Shown piece by piece: positions 41,586 to 50,771 of a stretch of 64,000 nt of DNA. Below the pieces are notes generated by a model. The model saw only the letters and a list, made by a program, of their open reading frames with translations. It made no database searches and was not told where the DNA came from. The position numbers and the translations under genes were made by a program. Position 1 is the stretch's first letter. The number at the start of each line of letters is the position of its first letter. The stretch comes from Candidatus Obscuribacterales bacterium (GTDB taxonomy: Bacteria > Cyanobacteriota > Vampirovibrionia > Obscuribacterales > Obscuribacteraceae), in contig JACKCM010000008.1 in NCBI GenBank assembly GCA_020634035.1, positions 124,001-188,000 of the forward strand, given 5' to 3'.

Positions 41586-43691
41586 ATGAAGTATCATGGT
41601 CGCATTGCTTTTGCCGGGTCGAATCAGATGCTCTACCGCACATCAATGGGAACCTCATCGCCTCTAGGGGCCACTGTCAGGGATGATGGGGTCAACTTCA
41701 GCATCTATTCGCGAGAGGCTCGCTCTATAGAGTTGCAATTCTTCGATCACGAAGATGATCAGGAGCCTTCTCAGGTTTTCAAGCTGAAGCCCCGGGAGAA
41801 CAAGACCTTTTATTACTGGCATATCTTCGTCAAAGGCGCCCGGGCTGGGCAGTTGTACGGTTGGCGGGCGGGCGGTGTCTACGATCCTGATCAGGGGCTT
41901 TTCTTTGATGAAAGCAAGCTTTTAATAGATCCCTATGCCAAAGATGTGGTCGGCTTCGCCAATTATTCTAGAAGCGATGCTTCGGTTTTCGGTAAAGAAA
42001 ATAGCTCCCTCAAAGCGGTGGTGTTGGATAGATTCGCCTATGACTGGGAAGACGACCGGGGACCTCGCATTCCTTTCTCTCATACGGTTATATACGAGAT
42101 GCATGTGGCCGGATTTACCAAGAGCGAAAGCTCCGGTCTGTCTGCCAGTTTGCGAGGAAGCTACAGAGGCATCGTTGAGAAAATCCCTTATCTGAAAGAG
42201 CTGGGTGTTACCACACTCGAGCTTATGCCGGTGCAACAATTCGACCATCAAGACGGACCGCCCGGACTTTCTAACTACTGGGGTTACAGCCCGATTTCGT
42301 TCTTCAGCCCCCACAAACAATATGCATCTGACCAGGGCAACTCGGTGGATGAGTTTCGCGATATGGTGAAAGCTTTGCATGCCAACGGCATGGAGGTGAT
42401 ACTGGATGTGGTGTTTAATCACACCGCCGAAAACGATCGTTTTGGACCGACACTTTCGCTGCGCGGTCTCGATAACCGAAGCTATTATATTCTTGACCAA
42501 GCCACCAACGCCTATCAGGATTTTACCGGCTGCGGCAATACTTTGAAAGCTGAACATCCGGTGGTGGCCAAGCTCATTCTCGATTCGCTGCGCTGGTGGG
42601 TGCGAGATATGCATGTGGATGGCTTTCGTTTCGACCTGGCTTCGGTACTGTCGCGCAATGTATTCGGTGCGCCCCTGGAGCGACCGCCGATTTTGTTTGC
42701 CATCGAGTCGGATCCTGTTTTGGCAGGCACCAAGCTCATCGCCGAAGCCTGGGACCCGGCAGGTCTTTATCAAATCGGTTGGTTCGTAAACCAGGGCGAC
42801 TGGTATGCCGAGTGGAACGGTCCTTTTAGAGACGATGTCCGCAAGTTCGTCCGCGGTGACGAGAAGATGGTGCACGCTCTGATGGCGAGAATTCTTGGCA
42901 GTGCCGATATCTATCGAAAAACTCGTCGGGATCCTAATAGAAGTATCCACTATGTGACCTGTCATGATGGTTTTACCCTCAACGATCTGGTGAGCTATAA
43001 CCACAAGCATAACGAAGCCAACGGTCACGAAAATAGAGACGGCAACGACCAGACCTATAGCTGGAATTGTGGTGTGGAGGGCGAGACCGATGATGCAAAA
43101 GTCGAGCGTCTTAGACTGAGGCAGATGAAGAATCTGCTCACCATTCTGTTTATGTCCCAGGGTACACCGATGCTCTCTATGGGCGATGAAATGCGCCGAT
43201 CTCTAGAAGGCAATAATAACGCCTATTGCCAGGACAACGAGCTCAACTGGCTGGATTGGTCTAAAGAGAGCGACAATGGCGGGATGCTGGAGTTTACGCG
43301 CAAGTTAATTCGCTTTACCCAGTCACTCGGGGTCTTTGATCTTGACCACGATCTACTCGAAACGGTAAATGCCAGAGAGCCCTATATACAGTGGCATGGT
43401 GTGCGTTTGCATGAGCCGGATACCAGTGACTGGTCCCATAGTATTGCTTTTGAATTGAGGGATGTCCTGAAGAAAGAGCACTTGTATGTAGCGTTCAATG
43501 CCTACTGGCGTCCCCTTGGTTTTCAGTTGCCGGCTCCGACCGAAGGCAGTCGGTGGCGCAGGATAATCGATACCTATCGCCAATTTCCAGAGGACTTTTG
43601 CGAATTGCATGAGGCACCATATGTAAAGGCGGATGTCTATCGTCTGCAAGAGCGCTCTTCGCTGGTTCTTATTTCAGGGCCTCAGCTTTGA
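41586..43691 (+). CDS. glgX: Glycogen debranching enzyme GlgX (isoamylase-type)
   Basis: About 701 residues. The start is uncertain: TTG 41577, ATG 41586 and ATG 41628 are possible and none has a strong RBS. N-terminal CBM48 (GTSSPLGATVRDDGVNFSIYS) is followed by a GH13 barrel: DVVFNHTAEND, GFRFDLASVL with nucleophile Asp, LIAEAWDPAG with acid/base Glu and YVTCHDGFTLNDLVSYNHKHNEANG with the transition-state His-Asp. The EWNGPFRDDVRKFVRG and GEMDDEM-type MGDEMRRSLEGNNNAYCQDN segments mark GlgX. It cleaves alpha-1,6 branches of glycogen or limit dextrins in the cytosol. No other glg genes are in the window. The 3' end overlaps the convergent gene by 23 bases. Confidence 0.95.
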   Translation: MKYHGRIAFAGSNQMLYRTSMGTSSPLGATVRDDGVNFSIYSREARSIELQFFDHEDDQEPSQVFKLKPRENKTFYYWHIFVKGARAGQLYGWRAGGVYDPDQGLFFDESKLLIDPYAKDVVGFANYSRSDASVFGKENSSLKAVVLDRFAYDWEDDRGPRIPFSHTVIYEMHVAGFTKSESSGLSASLRGSYRGIVEKIPYLKELGVTTLELMPVQQFDHQDGPPGLSNYWGYSPISFFSPHKQYASDQGNSVDEFRDMVKALHANGMEVILDVVFNHTAENDRFGPTLSLRGLDNRSYYILDQATNAYQDFTGCGNTLKAEHPVVAKLILDSLRWWVRDMHVDGFRFDLASVLSRNVFGAPLERPPILFAIESDPVLAGTKLIAEAWDPAGLYQIGWFVNQGDWYAEWNGPFRDDVRKFVRGDEKMVHALMARILGSADIYRKTRRDPNRSIHYVTCHDGFTLNDLVSYNHKHNEANGHENRDGNDQTYSWNCGVEGETDDAKVERLRLRQMKNLLTILFMSQGTPMLSMGDEMRRSLEGNNNAYCQDNELNWLDWSKESDNGGMLEFTRKLIRFTQSLGVFDLDHDLLETVNAREPYIQWHGVRLHEPDTSDWSHSIAFELRDVLKKEHLYVAFNAYWRPLGFQLPAPTEGSRWRRIIDTYRQFPEDFCELHEAPYVKADVYRLQERSSLVLISGPQL

Positions 43692-44178
43692 CGCTGTTCC
43701 ACTGGGCGCCGTCCGAATATCTGACTTGCAGCACTCGAAGCTTTAGAGCGCTAGTATCGGGGTGAATGCGGTTGCCTTTCCATTTGCCCCGGGCTTCCGC
43801 ACCAGGCCCCAGTATCACAGCTTGAGCTGCATGGAATGTACCGAGATCTTCTCCCCTTGCATTTACATAGCGCAGCCTGAACTTGACTGCCGCCACGGGT
43901 CTTTCACTGTTGTTCTTGAACGAAATATAAATACGGGCATCTTTAGGTGCGCCGAATGGATCGAGATCGAGAATCGCCCTGGTGGTTGAATCTGTCGTGA
44001 TAATCGGACAGCCAGCCTCTTTTACGAAGTCGATGGAGATCTCTTTTTGAGGAGTAGTTAGTTGTGTAGGCTCAGGTTTGGAGTAAACATTATTCGATGT
44101 AATCAAGAAAAAAACAGAGAGCAGGAAAAGCATTCTGAATAATCTAGCTGAGAGATAACTTAACTTAATTGTTTTCAT
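43669..44178 (-). CDS. Secreted protein of unknown function
   Basis: 169 residues from the ATG at 44178 (the frame extends to 44238). The N-terminus is a long signal peptide (about 1-38, core MLFLLSVFFLITSN). The mature part is beta-rich, with one Ig-like-looking segment (ARIYISFKNNSERPVAAVKFRLRYVNARGEDLGT) and a later VRYSDGAQWNSVKAEA. The 'S-x-K-N-x-S-x-R-P-V-x-x-V-K-F' strand pair resembles FxLYD-type or other small beta-sandwich domains, but I cannot name it. Its 3' end overlaps glgX. Confidence 0.6.
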   Translation of the reverse strand: MKTIKLSYLSARLFRMLFLLSVFFLITSNNVYSKPEPTQLTTPQKEISIDFVKEAGCPIITTDSTTRAILDLDPFGAPKDARIYISFKNNSERPVAAVKFRLRYVNARGEDLGTFHAAQAVILGPGAEARGKWKGNRIHPDTSALKLRVLQVRYSDGAQWNSVKAEALK

Positions 44179-44316
44179 TCTCCAGGCAAATTTCTCGATC
44201 TTTAAAAACTGGCAGAATGCCCTGGCAGTCGGCCGCATTCGCTTTCTAGCTTCCTTTCCATTTAACTATATGAGAGAGGAAGCTGCAAGCGGCGCATTGA
44301 TATAATCGCAAATCCT

Positions 44317-45255
44317 ATGTTGTGTAAGAGTAAGTGGCAAACAATATTCCTGGTTCTGCTCGTGCTGAGCGTCTGTTCCCCGGTATCAGCCGATGACGCT
44401 GGAAGTGATGAATCATTCTCACCGATGCTGGAGGAGACCTCTGAGCAATCATCTCCTTTCCTGTCACCGGGAGCGGAGGCTCTTGCAAAGCAGCTTGGTG
44501 TCAAGAAGACTGTTGTCAGGTTGGCTCTTTTGCAGGATCACTATCGAAGTGCGGGAGACAAAGATTCCCTCGATCAGATATTGCATCTCAAACAGCAACT
44601 GACAGATATTTTGCAGTACACATCATTTCAGGTTCAAGATGCGCTTGCAGCGATAGATTCGGACCTTGCATACAACGACCAGGTTTTCGACTATCTTTCG
44701 GCCAAGAAGGAGAAGAGAGAGTTTTTTACCACAGTCGGCACTTTTATGGCTACCGGTGCTCTCACTGTGCTGAATCAAGCACTTTCTTTCGGGTCCTCCG
44801 GAAATGTAGGAAACGTGCTCGGCACTGTATCTGGTTCTACATCTCTGGGAGTTCCCACCATCAATTTGATCCCGCGAAAATACAAATATCCGCAATTCAG
44901 GGATAGCCGACCTAATATGCTCTCTCAGATTCTGGAGCGGGGCAAGGGGTCTTCCAGTGAGTTCAATTCTACGGTCTGGACATATTTAAACACCGCTCCA
45001 CCTAGCTCGGTCGATGGTAAAACTCGCAGACAACTATTGTTGAGGCGCTGGAGCAATCTTCGTCAAATGGAGTTCGACGATAGCGAATCTAGTAAGTACA
45101 AACTGGATTTAATTACCCAGACCGTCGAACAGCCAGAGAAAATCAGTCTTTCTATTTTGGTTTTGAGAGGCAATCTTCTTTCTGATGTTCGCGCTGAAAT
45201 TGGGTTGCTTTATCGTGATCTGGCCGAATTGAAGGCGGGAATCATGGCTCTCTAA
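44317..45255 (+). CDS. Secreted protein of unknown function
   Basis: 312 residues with a signal peptide (about 1-25, ending SPVSADD). The mature protein is largely helical (LLQDHYRSAGDKDSLDQILHLKQQLTDILQ; AAIDSDLAYNDQVFDYLSAKKEKREF). A central hydrophobic Gly/Ser-rich stretch follows (TVGTFMATGALTVLNQALSFGSSGNVGNVLGTVSGS) that could insert in a membrane or pack as a hairpin. No family recognised. It converges with the TPR gene at 45272, sixteen bases away. Confidence 0.55.
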   Translation: MLCKSKWQTIFLVLLVLSVCSPVSADDAGSDESFSPMLEETSEQSSPFLSPGAEALAKQLGVKKTVVRLALLQDHYRSAGDKDSLDQILHLKQQLTDILQYTSFQVQDALAAIDSDLAYNDQVFDYLSAKKEKREFFTTVGTFMATGALTVLNQALSFGSSGNVGNVLGTVSGSTSLGVPTINLIPRKYKYPQFRDSRPNMLSQILERGKGSSSEFNSTVWTYLNTAPPSSVDGKTRRQLLLRRWSNLRQMEFDDSESSKYKLDLITQTVEQPEKISLSILVLRGNLLSDVRAEIGLLYRDLAELKAGIMAL

Positions 45256-45271
45256 AGCTTGACGCGTGGCA

Positions 45272-46594
45272 TCAAGCGGTTCTGGCTTCGTACAGCTTTC
45301 TGGCCAGGGCCATTTTTGCGTAGATAAAGTCGGTGTTAAAAGGGTTGAGGCTGATGCCGTGTTCTATGTGTTGCAGAGCCAGCTTCAGGTCGTTTCTGGT
45401 CAGGGCAAAATAATAGGCCATCTCTATCGCAGGCATAAAGTCGGCGTTATCAGAGAGCACTGTCTCTATCAGCTCTTCTGCTTTTTCTCCGTTGCCATGC
45501 GCTTTTTCAAGGGTGGCCAGCAAGACCTGAGCGCGCTCGAAATCAGGAAACTCTTCGGTGAGCTCTTTCAACTCTTTTGTCGCTTTCTCTTCGTCCTTTT
45601 CGAACTGATCGCAGCAAAGAGAGAATCTTTTTTCAGCATGATCCGGTAGATCGACTTTGGGAAGCTGGGTCTTGATCAGACGCTCCGCGTCTACTTTGAC
45701 ATAGTTCTCATCAGGACCGGCAAGTTCTATGGCTTTTTCAAAATTTTTCTTGGATAGCGCATACCTCTGGTTCGCCAGGTACCAGTAGCCTATCTCATAG
45801 TAATCGAGCGCGCCGTAGCTGTCGGGCGGATTATCCGGGGGCCAGTTCAAGACAGCGTTGCGCAGCTGTAATAGAGCTATTAGATACTCGAAGTTCAGAG
45901 GCGAGAGTTTGAGAAGCTCTTCAAAAAGTGAGAGCGCTTGTTTATCGTTCTCTTCCTCCAGCTCGATATGGGCCATAAGCTCTATCGGTCTCAAAAGCTG
46001 GCTATTGACCGAATGGGCATAACGGGCAAGACCCCGGGCTTTTTCCATATTGCCTTCCCGGATATAAATTTTTGCCAGATTGGTAAAGGGCCACTCGAAG
46101 TCGGGATAGGTTTCCATCAAGCGTTCAAAGACCTTTTTGGCTTTGTCCGGCTCGGTGCGCATTAAGTTGAAGCCTTCTATATTTCCTTCGACCGCGGCAT
46201 TCGGCACTTCCATCCGGGGCAATTCAGTACGGCGCAAACGTTCGGCATGGACGGCCACTTCGTCTCCGTTGGCCATGGTTTCTGCCCGGTAGAGACAATC
46301 TTTGGCCAGTTCGATCCAGCCGGTAAGCCTGTAGACCACGCCAAGCTCATAATATTCGCGCGGATTGAGGCTGTCCGGAACCTTCTCCATCAATGGCCAT
46401 AGATGATCGATTCTCACTAGCCGTACTGCTCCGCGAATTAGAAAAGGCACCGACGACGATATCACAGCGTCAATCCGCCGAGAAATCCTCTCTTTCAAAT
46501 ATACCCAGTCGAATTTAGCAGATTGGAGATAACAAAAGTAAAAATGTTTCGTAGAAACCCCAATTCTCTCATGACAACCTCTTCTAAAAGCCAT
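45272..46594 (-). CDS. TPR protein
   Basis: About 440 residues. A short N-terminal segment without signal peptide is followed by many TPR units across the whole length (PREYYELGVVYRLTGWIELAKDCLYRAETM; WPFTNLAKIYIREGNMEKARGLARYAHSVN; ALDYYEIGYWYLANQRYALSKKNFEKAIELAG). The two halves contain matching segments (EVAVHAERLRRTELPRMEVPN versus NYVKVDAERLIKTQLPKVDLPD), so the array arose by internal duplication. There is no clear RBS at the chosen ATG. Divergent from the permease gene. Cytoplasmic scaffold, partner unknown. Confidence 0.8.
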   Translation of the reverse strand: MAFRRGCHERIGVSTKHFYFCYLQSAKFDWVYLKERISRRIDAVISSSVPFLIRGAVRLVRIDHLWPLMEKVPDSLNPREYYELGVVYRLTGWIELAKDCLYRAETMANGDEVAVHAERLRRTELPRMEVPNAAVEGNIEGFNLMRTEPDKAKKVFERLMETYPDFEWPFTNLAKIYIREGNMEKARGLARYAHSVNSQLLRPIELMAHIELEEENDKQALSLFEELLKLSPLNFEYLIALLQLRNAVLNWPPDNPPDSYGALDYYEIGYWYLANQRYALSKKNFEKAIELAGPDENYVKVDAERLIKTQLPKVDLPDHAEKRFSLCCDQFEKDEEKATKELKELTEEFPDFERAQVLLATLEKAHGNGEKAEELIETVLSDNADFMPAIEMAYYFALTRNDLKLALQHIEHGISLNPFNTDFIYAKMALARKLYEARTA

Positions 46595-46636
46595 ATATTA
46601 GAGTCGCGTTTGTGAATAGATAGAGGGTCCGAAGTA

Positions 46637-48028
46637 TTGTCCAATCAGGCGAATCCGGCAAATCAGGTCGATATATCCCACGCTGACGAGGCGATTCCGG
46701 AGGACCAGCGTCGTAATCCTGTCACCATGGGACTTTTATGGATCACGATGGTGACCTTCTTCCCCGGTGTGCTTCAGGGCTTCATCTGGTTCAAAGAGGG
46801 GCTCTCTTTCATGCAGGTCGTCGGATTTGCCGCGTTGAGCTGCCTGCTCATGCTCGCCTATGCCATACCTGCCTGCCATATCGGCTCTTCCAGTGGCTGG
46901 AGCTATGGTGGTCTGATTCGCAGCGTGTTCGGACGTAGCGGCAACAAGATAGTCGCCTGCAATCTGGTCTTTATGTTTATCGCCTGGTATGGGCTGTGCA
47001 GTCTTTTTCTGGCAGAGAATCTTCATGGGCTCTTCCATTTTGATCTCTCTTTGACGGTGCTGGCTCCGATTCTGTCCATCGTCATGGCTTTCAATAATTT
47101 CTGGGGTTTCAAAGGCGTGGCTAATTTCGCCCGCTTTTTCGCCGCTCCGCTTCTCATCTTCTGGGTGGGCTACACTTTTTTCAAGACCATCCAGACCGTG
47201 CCGATGTCGGTTTTGACCGAGCCCGGTACCTGTACGGGGCTTGCTGCCTTCGCCATGGTGGCCAATTTCATCATCGGGGTCTCTGTCTGGGGTAATGAGG
47301 CTGACTACTGGCGTTATGGCAGAAGCCGTGTTTCAGCCACCCTGCTTCCTGTGGCCTTCGCCCTTACCATCGGGCAGATTATCTTTCCGACCACCGGCTG
47401 GCTGGTCGGTCGCATGACCGGAATAACAGATTATGCCGGGGCTACAGCCTTCATGAACGACTATTCTTTCGGGGGCATCGCCATCTTAGGCGCTCTGGTT
47501 CTCTCGGCGTCTTATTTTGCCGCCAATGACTCCAATCTATATGGCTCTACCAACGCCCTCAATCACCTCGTAAAACTGCCTCATAGAAAGGCGGTCACCC
47601 TTTTGACGGTGCTGGGCGCTCTGGTGGCTGTGGTTCTCTCCGGCACGGGTTGCGCCGGCGCCCTCGAGAAAGTGGCATCGCTAAACTGTGTCCTGCTTGC
47701 AGTGCCTACAGTTATCATAATCGCCGAGTATTTCATTGTTCGTAAGCTTTACCGCCAGGACTCGGATTTCTCTAAGCCGCCCCGGGACGAAGAGCTGCCC
47801 GCATTTTCCCGGGCGGCAGTCAGCGCTTTGCTGGCCGGTTGTCTGGTGGGAGTGGCCACCGCCGGCGTCATACCGGGGCTGGAGAGCTGGCATCAGGGAA
47901 TCTGCTCTATCCAGGGCTGGGCTTGCGCCATCGCTGTCTATACTTTTATGCGCGGGCGGGAGATTCGCGAGAGAAGTTATATAAAGGTCGAGAGCGATAG
48001 AAGTGCAGAAGAACTGGTCCGGCGATAG
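46637..48028 (+). CDS. NCS1-type cytosine/purine permease (CodB-like)
   Basis: 463 residues from a TTG, with about 12 membrane helices. NCS1 markers include TMGLLWITMVTFFPGVLQG at the first helix, SSSGWSYGGLIRSVFGRSGNK, FNNFWGFKGVANFARFFAAP, and VSVWGNEADYWRYGRSR in the middle, followed by PTTGWLVGRMTG. The order fits the CodB/PucI group, which imports cytosine, purines or related nucleobases with a cation. No deaminase gene is adjacent, so substrate is inferred. An alpha/beta hydrolase gene follows on the same strand after 46 bases. Confidence 0.88.
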   Translation: MSNQANPANQVDISHADEAIPEDQRRNPVTMGLLWITMVTFFPGVLQGFIWFKEGLSFMQVVGFAALSCLLMLAYAIPACHIGSSSGWSYGGLIRSVFGRSGNKIVACNLVFMFIAWYGLCSLFLAENLHGLFHFDLSLTVLAPILSIVMAFNNFWGFKGVANFARFFAAPLLIFWVGYTFFKTIQTVPMSVLTEPGTCTGLAAFAMVANFIIGVSVWGNEADYWRYGRSRVSATLLPVAFALTIGQIIFPTTGWLVGRMTGITDYAGATAFMNDYSFGGIAILGALVLSASYFAANDSNLYGSTNALNHLVKLPHRKAVTLLTVLGALVAVVLSGTGCAGALEKVASLNCVLLAVPTVIIIAEYFIVRKLYRQDSDFSKPPRDEELPAFSRAAVSALLAGCLVGVATAGVIPGLESWHQGICSIQGWACAIAVYTFMRGREIRERSYIKVESDRSAEELVRR

Positions 48029-48074
48029 GCGCTAAAATAGAAGCAACGCATATCAGGTCAGACCAGATCACTAA

Positions 48075-48938
48075 ATGGAAGAGCGCATTATTCTTCCCGA
48101 TACCAACCGGGAAATGCATTTTTATAGCTGGGGGACAGAGCGAGGCTCGGTTCCAAATAAGCTCTATCTTGCCATTCATGGCTTGATGATGCACGGGCGC
48201 TCTTTTGAGCGCCTGGCGCAACGTCTGGCATCCGACGGTGCCGTGGTGGTGGCGCCGGATATACGTGGTTTCGGAAAGCACTACTTTCAGGAAGTGTCGG
48301 GGCGACAACCCCGGGAAGTGGACTATAAAGGCAGTCTCGAAGATCTAAATGCGTTGATGAAGCTCTTGAAAGAACGCTATTCTGATTCCGAGACGGCATT
48401 CGTCTGCCTGGGGGAGAGCCTGGGAGCGCATATGGCAAGGCGACTGGCGACCATGCATCCCGACCTTATCTCTGCTCTGATTCTGTCCAGCCCCTGCATT
48501 CGTCCCAGAATGGTCAGTCTGCCGCTCATTCCCCATGCGCTCACCTCGCTCATTCAGATAGGCTTGGACCCCCGCAAAGAGATAGACCTGGCACCTTTTG
48601 CCCGGCGTTTCCTGCGCGATGAGCCCGAGAGCCTGGAGGCGTTTCTTGCCGATCCGATGAATCGCAAGTCTCTTGAAGTGAGTGAACTGCTCAAATCGGT
48701 GCTGGTCGTTAATGCCTGTCAGTTGATGTCGATATCGCCTGCGGTGCCGGTTTTAGTATTGCGCGGAGAGAAAGATTGTGTCTGTAAGGCGGCTTCCACT
48801 AAGAAATTCCTGGACAGTTTGAGGACAGATCGTATAGTCGTTAAGGAAATCAGCGGTAGCGGACATCTGCTCTTGCAGGGCGGTGAGCCTAAAGAAGAGG
48901 TGGTGGATGCGATCACCTCTTTTGTGCGGAATAATTGA
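48075..48938 (+). CDS. Alpha/beta hydrolase (monoacylglycerol lipase-like)
   Basis: 287 residues. The strand-loop IHGLMMHGRSFERLAQRLASDGAVVVAPDIRGFG is typical of serine aldolase-type lipases. The nucleophile elbow is CLGESLGAHMA with Ser in G-E-S-L-G. Asp in VLRGEKDCVC and His in SGSGHLLLQ complete the triad. There is no signal peptide, so it acts in the cytosol, probably on esters of lipids or small acyl compounds. It may be co-transcribed with the upstream permease gene. Confident family, unknown substrate. Confidence 0.9.
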   Translation: MEERIILPDTNREMHFYSWGTERGSVPNKLYLAIHGLMMHGRSFERLAQRLASDGAVVVAPDIRGFGKHYFQEVSGRQPREVDYKGSLEDLNALMKLLKERYSDSETAFVCLGESLGAHMARRLATMHPDLISALILSSPCIRPRMVSLPLIPHALTSLIQIGLDPRKEIDLAPFARRFLRDEPESLEAFLADPMNRKSLEVSELLKSVLVVNACQLMSISPAVPVLVLRGEKDCVCKAASTKKFLDSLRTDRIVVKEISGSGHLLLQGGEPKEEVVDAITSFVRNN

Positions 48939-48949
48939 GGCAGAGCAAA

Positions 48950-49762
48950 CTAGACCAGATGCTTCTCCAGCTCTCCTTCCAGCAGTCGTTTGACTTCTAG
49001 AACAAATTCGGCAGCCTGACCGCCATCCATAACGCGCTGGTCGAAACTGAGGGCGAGGCTCAGCATCGGCCTCGATACCACTTTGCCCTCTTTGACCACC
49101 ACCCTGTCTTCTACTTTTCCGACTCCGAACACCGAAGTGCAGACGCTGGGACCGAAAGCCGATTTGACACCGAGGGCTCCCAGGGAACTCAGACCGAAGG
49201 TGGCGCGCATGCATACCAAGCGGCAACGTGGTATCCAGGAGCCGATATGAAAAATCAGCTGCCTTGCCAGCCAGGGAAAGCGGGTGAAGAGAAGCTGCTC
49301 TTTCAGTTTTGGCATTTGCTCGATGTCTTTCTCGACATAGTCTTTTAGCTCCGAGGCAATCTCCGCCAGTGGTTTTTCGTGGGCGCGTTCTATTTCGCCG
49401 AAGAAAACCACCGGTTTGCCGTGCACTTCTCTTTCGACGGTGAATCCGGCGGTTACCTCCTCCAGCACCACAATTCTCAAGCCGGGCAGAAGAATGGTGC
49501 GGGAGGCAGGATGATTGAGCTGGGCTATAGCTATCGCCTTCAGTAAAAAAGCGGTGACGGTTACATGAACCCCAGCTTTTTCCAGGGCTTTGCGTTTATC
49601 CTCTTCCCAGCCCATGTCGATGTCATAGAAAACATGGGTGGTGACCGCCCTGGCGCCGAAAATGGTGAGCAGATCGAGAACATTCCAGCGGTCACGCGGA
49701 ACGGAGCTGTAGCTGAGTGACGGCTCGAGAAAAGCTTCATTGTGCTTTTGGAGTTTAATCAT
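48950..49762 (-). CDS. 2-oxoacid dehydrogenase E2-like acyltransferase domain, catalytic His replaced
   Basis: 270 residues comprising only an E2 catalytic-like (CAT fold) domain: THVFYDIDMG, VTVTAFLLKAIAIAQLNHP, the closing LSLALSFDQRVMDGGQAAEFV. In active E2 enzymes the last motif is D-H-R-x-x-D-G, with the catalytic His; here Gln242 takes its place while the Asp-Gly is kept. No lipoyl domain and no E1-binding domain are present, and no E1/E3 genes are nearby. The protein may bind CoA thioesters or have changed chemistry. It is like the stand-alone E2-fold proteins known in actinobacteria. Converges with the alpha/beta hydrolase gene. Confidence 0.75.
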   Translation of the reverse strand: MIKLQKHNEAFLEPSLSYSSVPRDRWNVLDLLTIFGARAVTTHVFYDIDMGWEEDKRKALEKAGVHVTVTAFLLKAIAIAQLNHPASRTILLPGLRIVVLEEVTAGFTVEREVHGKPVVFFGEIERAHEKPLAEIASELKDYVEKDIEQMPKLKEQLLFTRFPWLARQLIFHIGSWIPRCRLVCMRATFGLSSLGALGVKSAFGPSVCTSVFGVGKVEDRVVVKEGKVVSRPMLSLALSFDQRVMDGGQAAEFVLEVKRLLEGELEKHLV

Positions 49763-49835
49763 TTGTACCGCATTTTAGCAGCACAAATACCGAAGCTACA
49801 GGAATCGTTCGTCTCCTCGGTTGCCATGAGACATG

Positions 49836-50543
49836 TCAATCATTAACGGGGACTTCGATCGATTGCGTAATCTGTTTCAATTTGCTGTGCAGCAAATTGT
49901 TCTCTTTGTAAATGTGGAGTTTAAGATCAAAATCCAGAATTCTCAGCTGTTGCATTAGTAATCGGTAGTCGGCTTTATCGCTTCGGTTCCAGGTATAACC
50001 GGATGTCAGGAGCCTCAGTCTCTCGAAAGCCATCGCGCAGGAGCTGTGCTCGTTCTCCATCTCCACCATGGTTTTCTTTAGTTTTTCTGTTTCGATGCTG
50101 ATTGCTTGTTTCTGTGATTCTCTGCTCTCCAGCTCAATCAAGGCGGGAAAGAAGCGCTGCTCCTCTTCCCTTGAATGATTGCGGATATTCTCGGCTACTT
50201 TAAAAAAGAGTCGTTTTGCTTCTTCTAATTCATCTTCAAGTGCTATATGTTCAAACAATTTTTCTATTCTGGGAAGAGTCTTCCAGAGAAAGCCATGATG
50301 AATGGTGACGATATTTGAGGTGATGGATTGAACGCTGCTTTCCGGAAAAAAATCTTCGCGCAGATAGCGGTTGAGGGTGGCTAAGATATCTTCCGGAGAG
50401 GCTCCTGCCTCCATGGCTGCTGTCTCGAGGCTTTTATCTTCGTTCGAGCTGAAGTCCAGCTTGAATATGTCCAGAATACATGCAACTCTAAAGTCTGTAC
50501 CAACCAGCAAGGAAAGTTTAATTTGATCGTCGTAAATGTGCAC
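49836..50543 (-). CDS. RIC-like hemerythrin-fold di-iron protein lacking the ScdA_N cysteine pair
   Basis: 235 residues from a GTG. It has the two-domain layout of RIC/YtfE: an N-terminal ScdA_N-like domain (ILDIFKLDFSSNEDKSLETAAMEAG) and a four-helix hemerythrin-like domain. The domain carries His82/83, His99, His123 with EEE following (RNHSREEEQRFFPALIE), His166 and His210-x-x-x-Glu214 (LHIYKENN). In RIC proteins the N-terminal motif is Y-C-C-G-G; here Ser32-Ser33-Asn-Glu replaces it. The di-iron ligands are kept. It may store or sense iron, O2 or NO rather than do the Cys-dependent step of RIC. A normal RIC lies at 62337-63260. Confidence 0.82.
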   Translation of the reverse strand: MHIYDDQIKLSLLVGTDFRVACILDIFKLDFSSNEDKSLETAAMEAGASPEDILATLNRYLREDFFPESSVQSITSNIVTIHHGFLWKTLPRIEKLFEHIALEDELEEAKRLFFKVAENIRNHSREEEQRFFPALIELESRESQKQAISIETEKLKKTMVEMENEHSSCAMAFERLRLLTSGYTWNRSDKADYRLLMQQLRILDFDLKLHIYKENNLLHSKLKQITQSIEVPVND

Positions 50544-50771
50544 TTGTTTCAGGATTCATGGCAGGGACATCTAGCCGATTTTTATTATAAGCGAGAATGC
50601 TACAAACAAAAAAACAGAACCTCGTCACATGTCTGCCCGCCCTGGTAGTAGAACTCGATTTGTATCATCTAGATCTGGTGGCGACAGCTCGTCTGGTTCC
50701 GTTTTTTTGTAGGTTTGGTTTAAGTCGGGATTGATTTTCGCCAACCCCAAGCGTCCTTTGGAGGTTTCGGT

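Noticed and set aside
41922..43028. 368-codon minus-strand ORF
   Set aside because: Antisense shadow of glgX, whose catalytic motifs are unambiguous.
50640..50771. Possible short leader gene before the ICMT-like protein
   Set aside because: The region has an open stretch but no start with RBS other than the annotated ATG at 50772.
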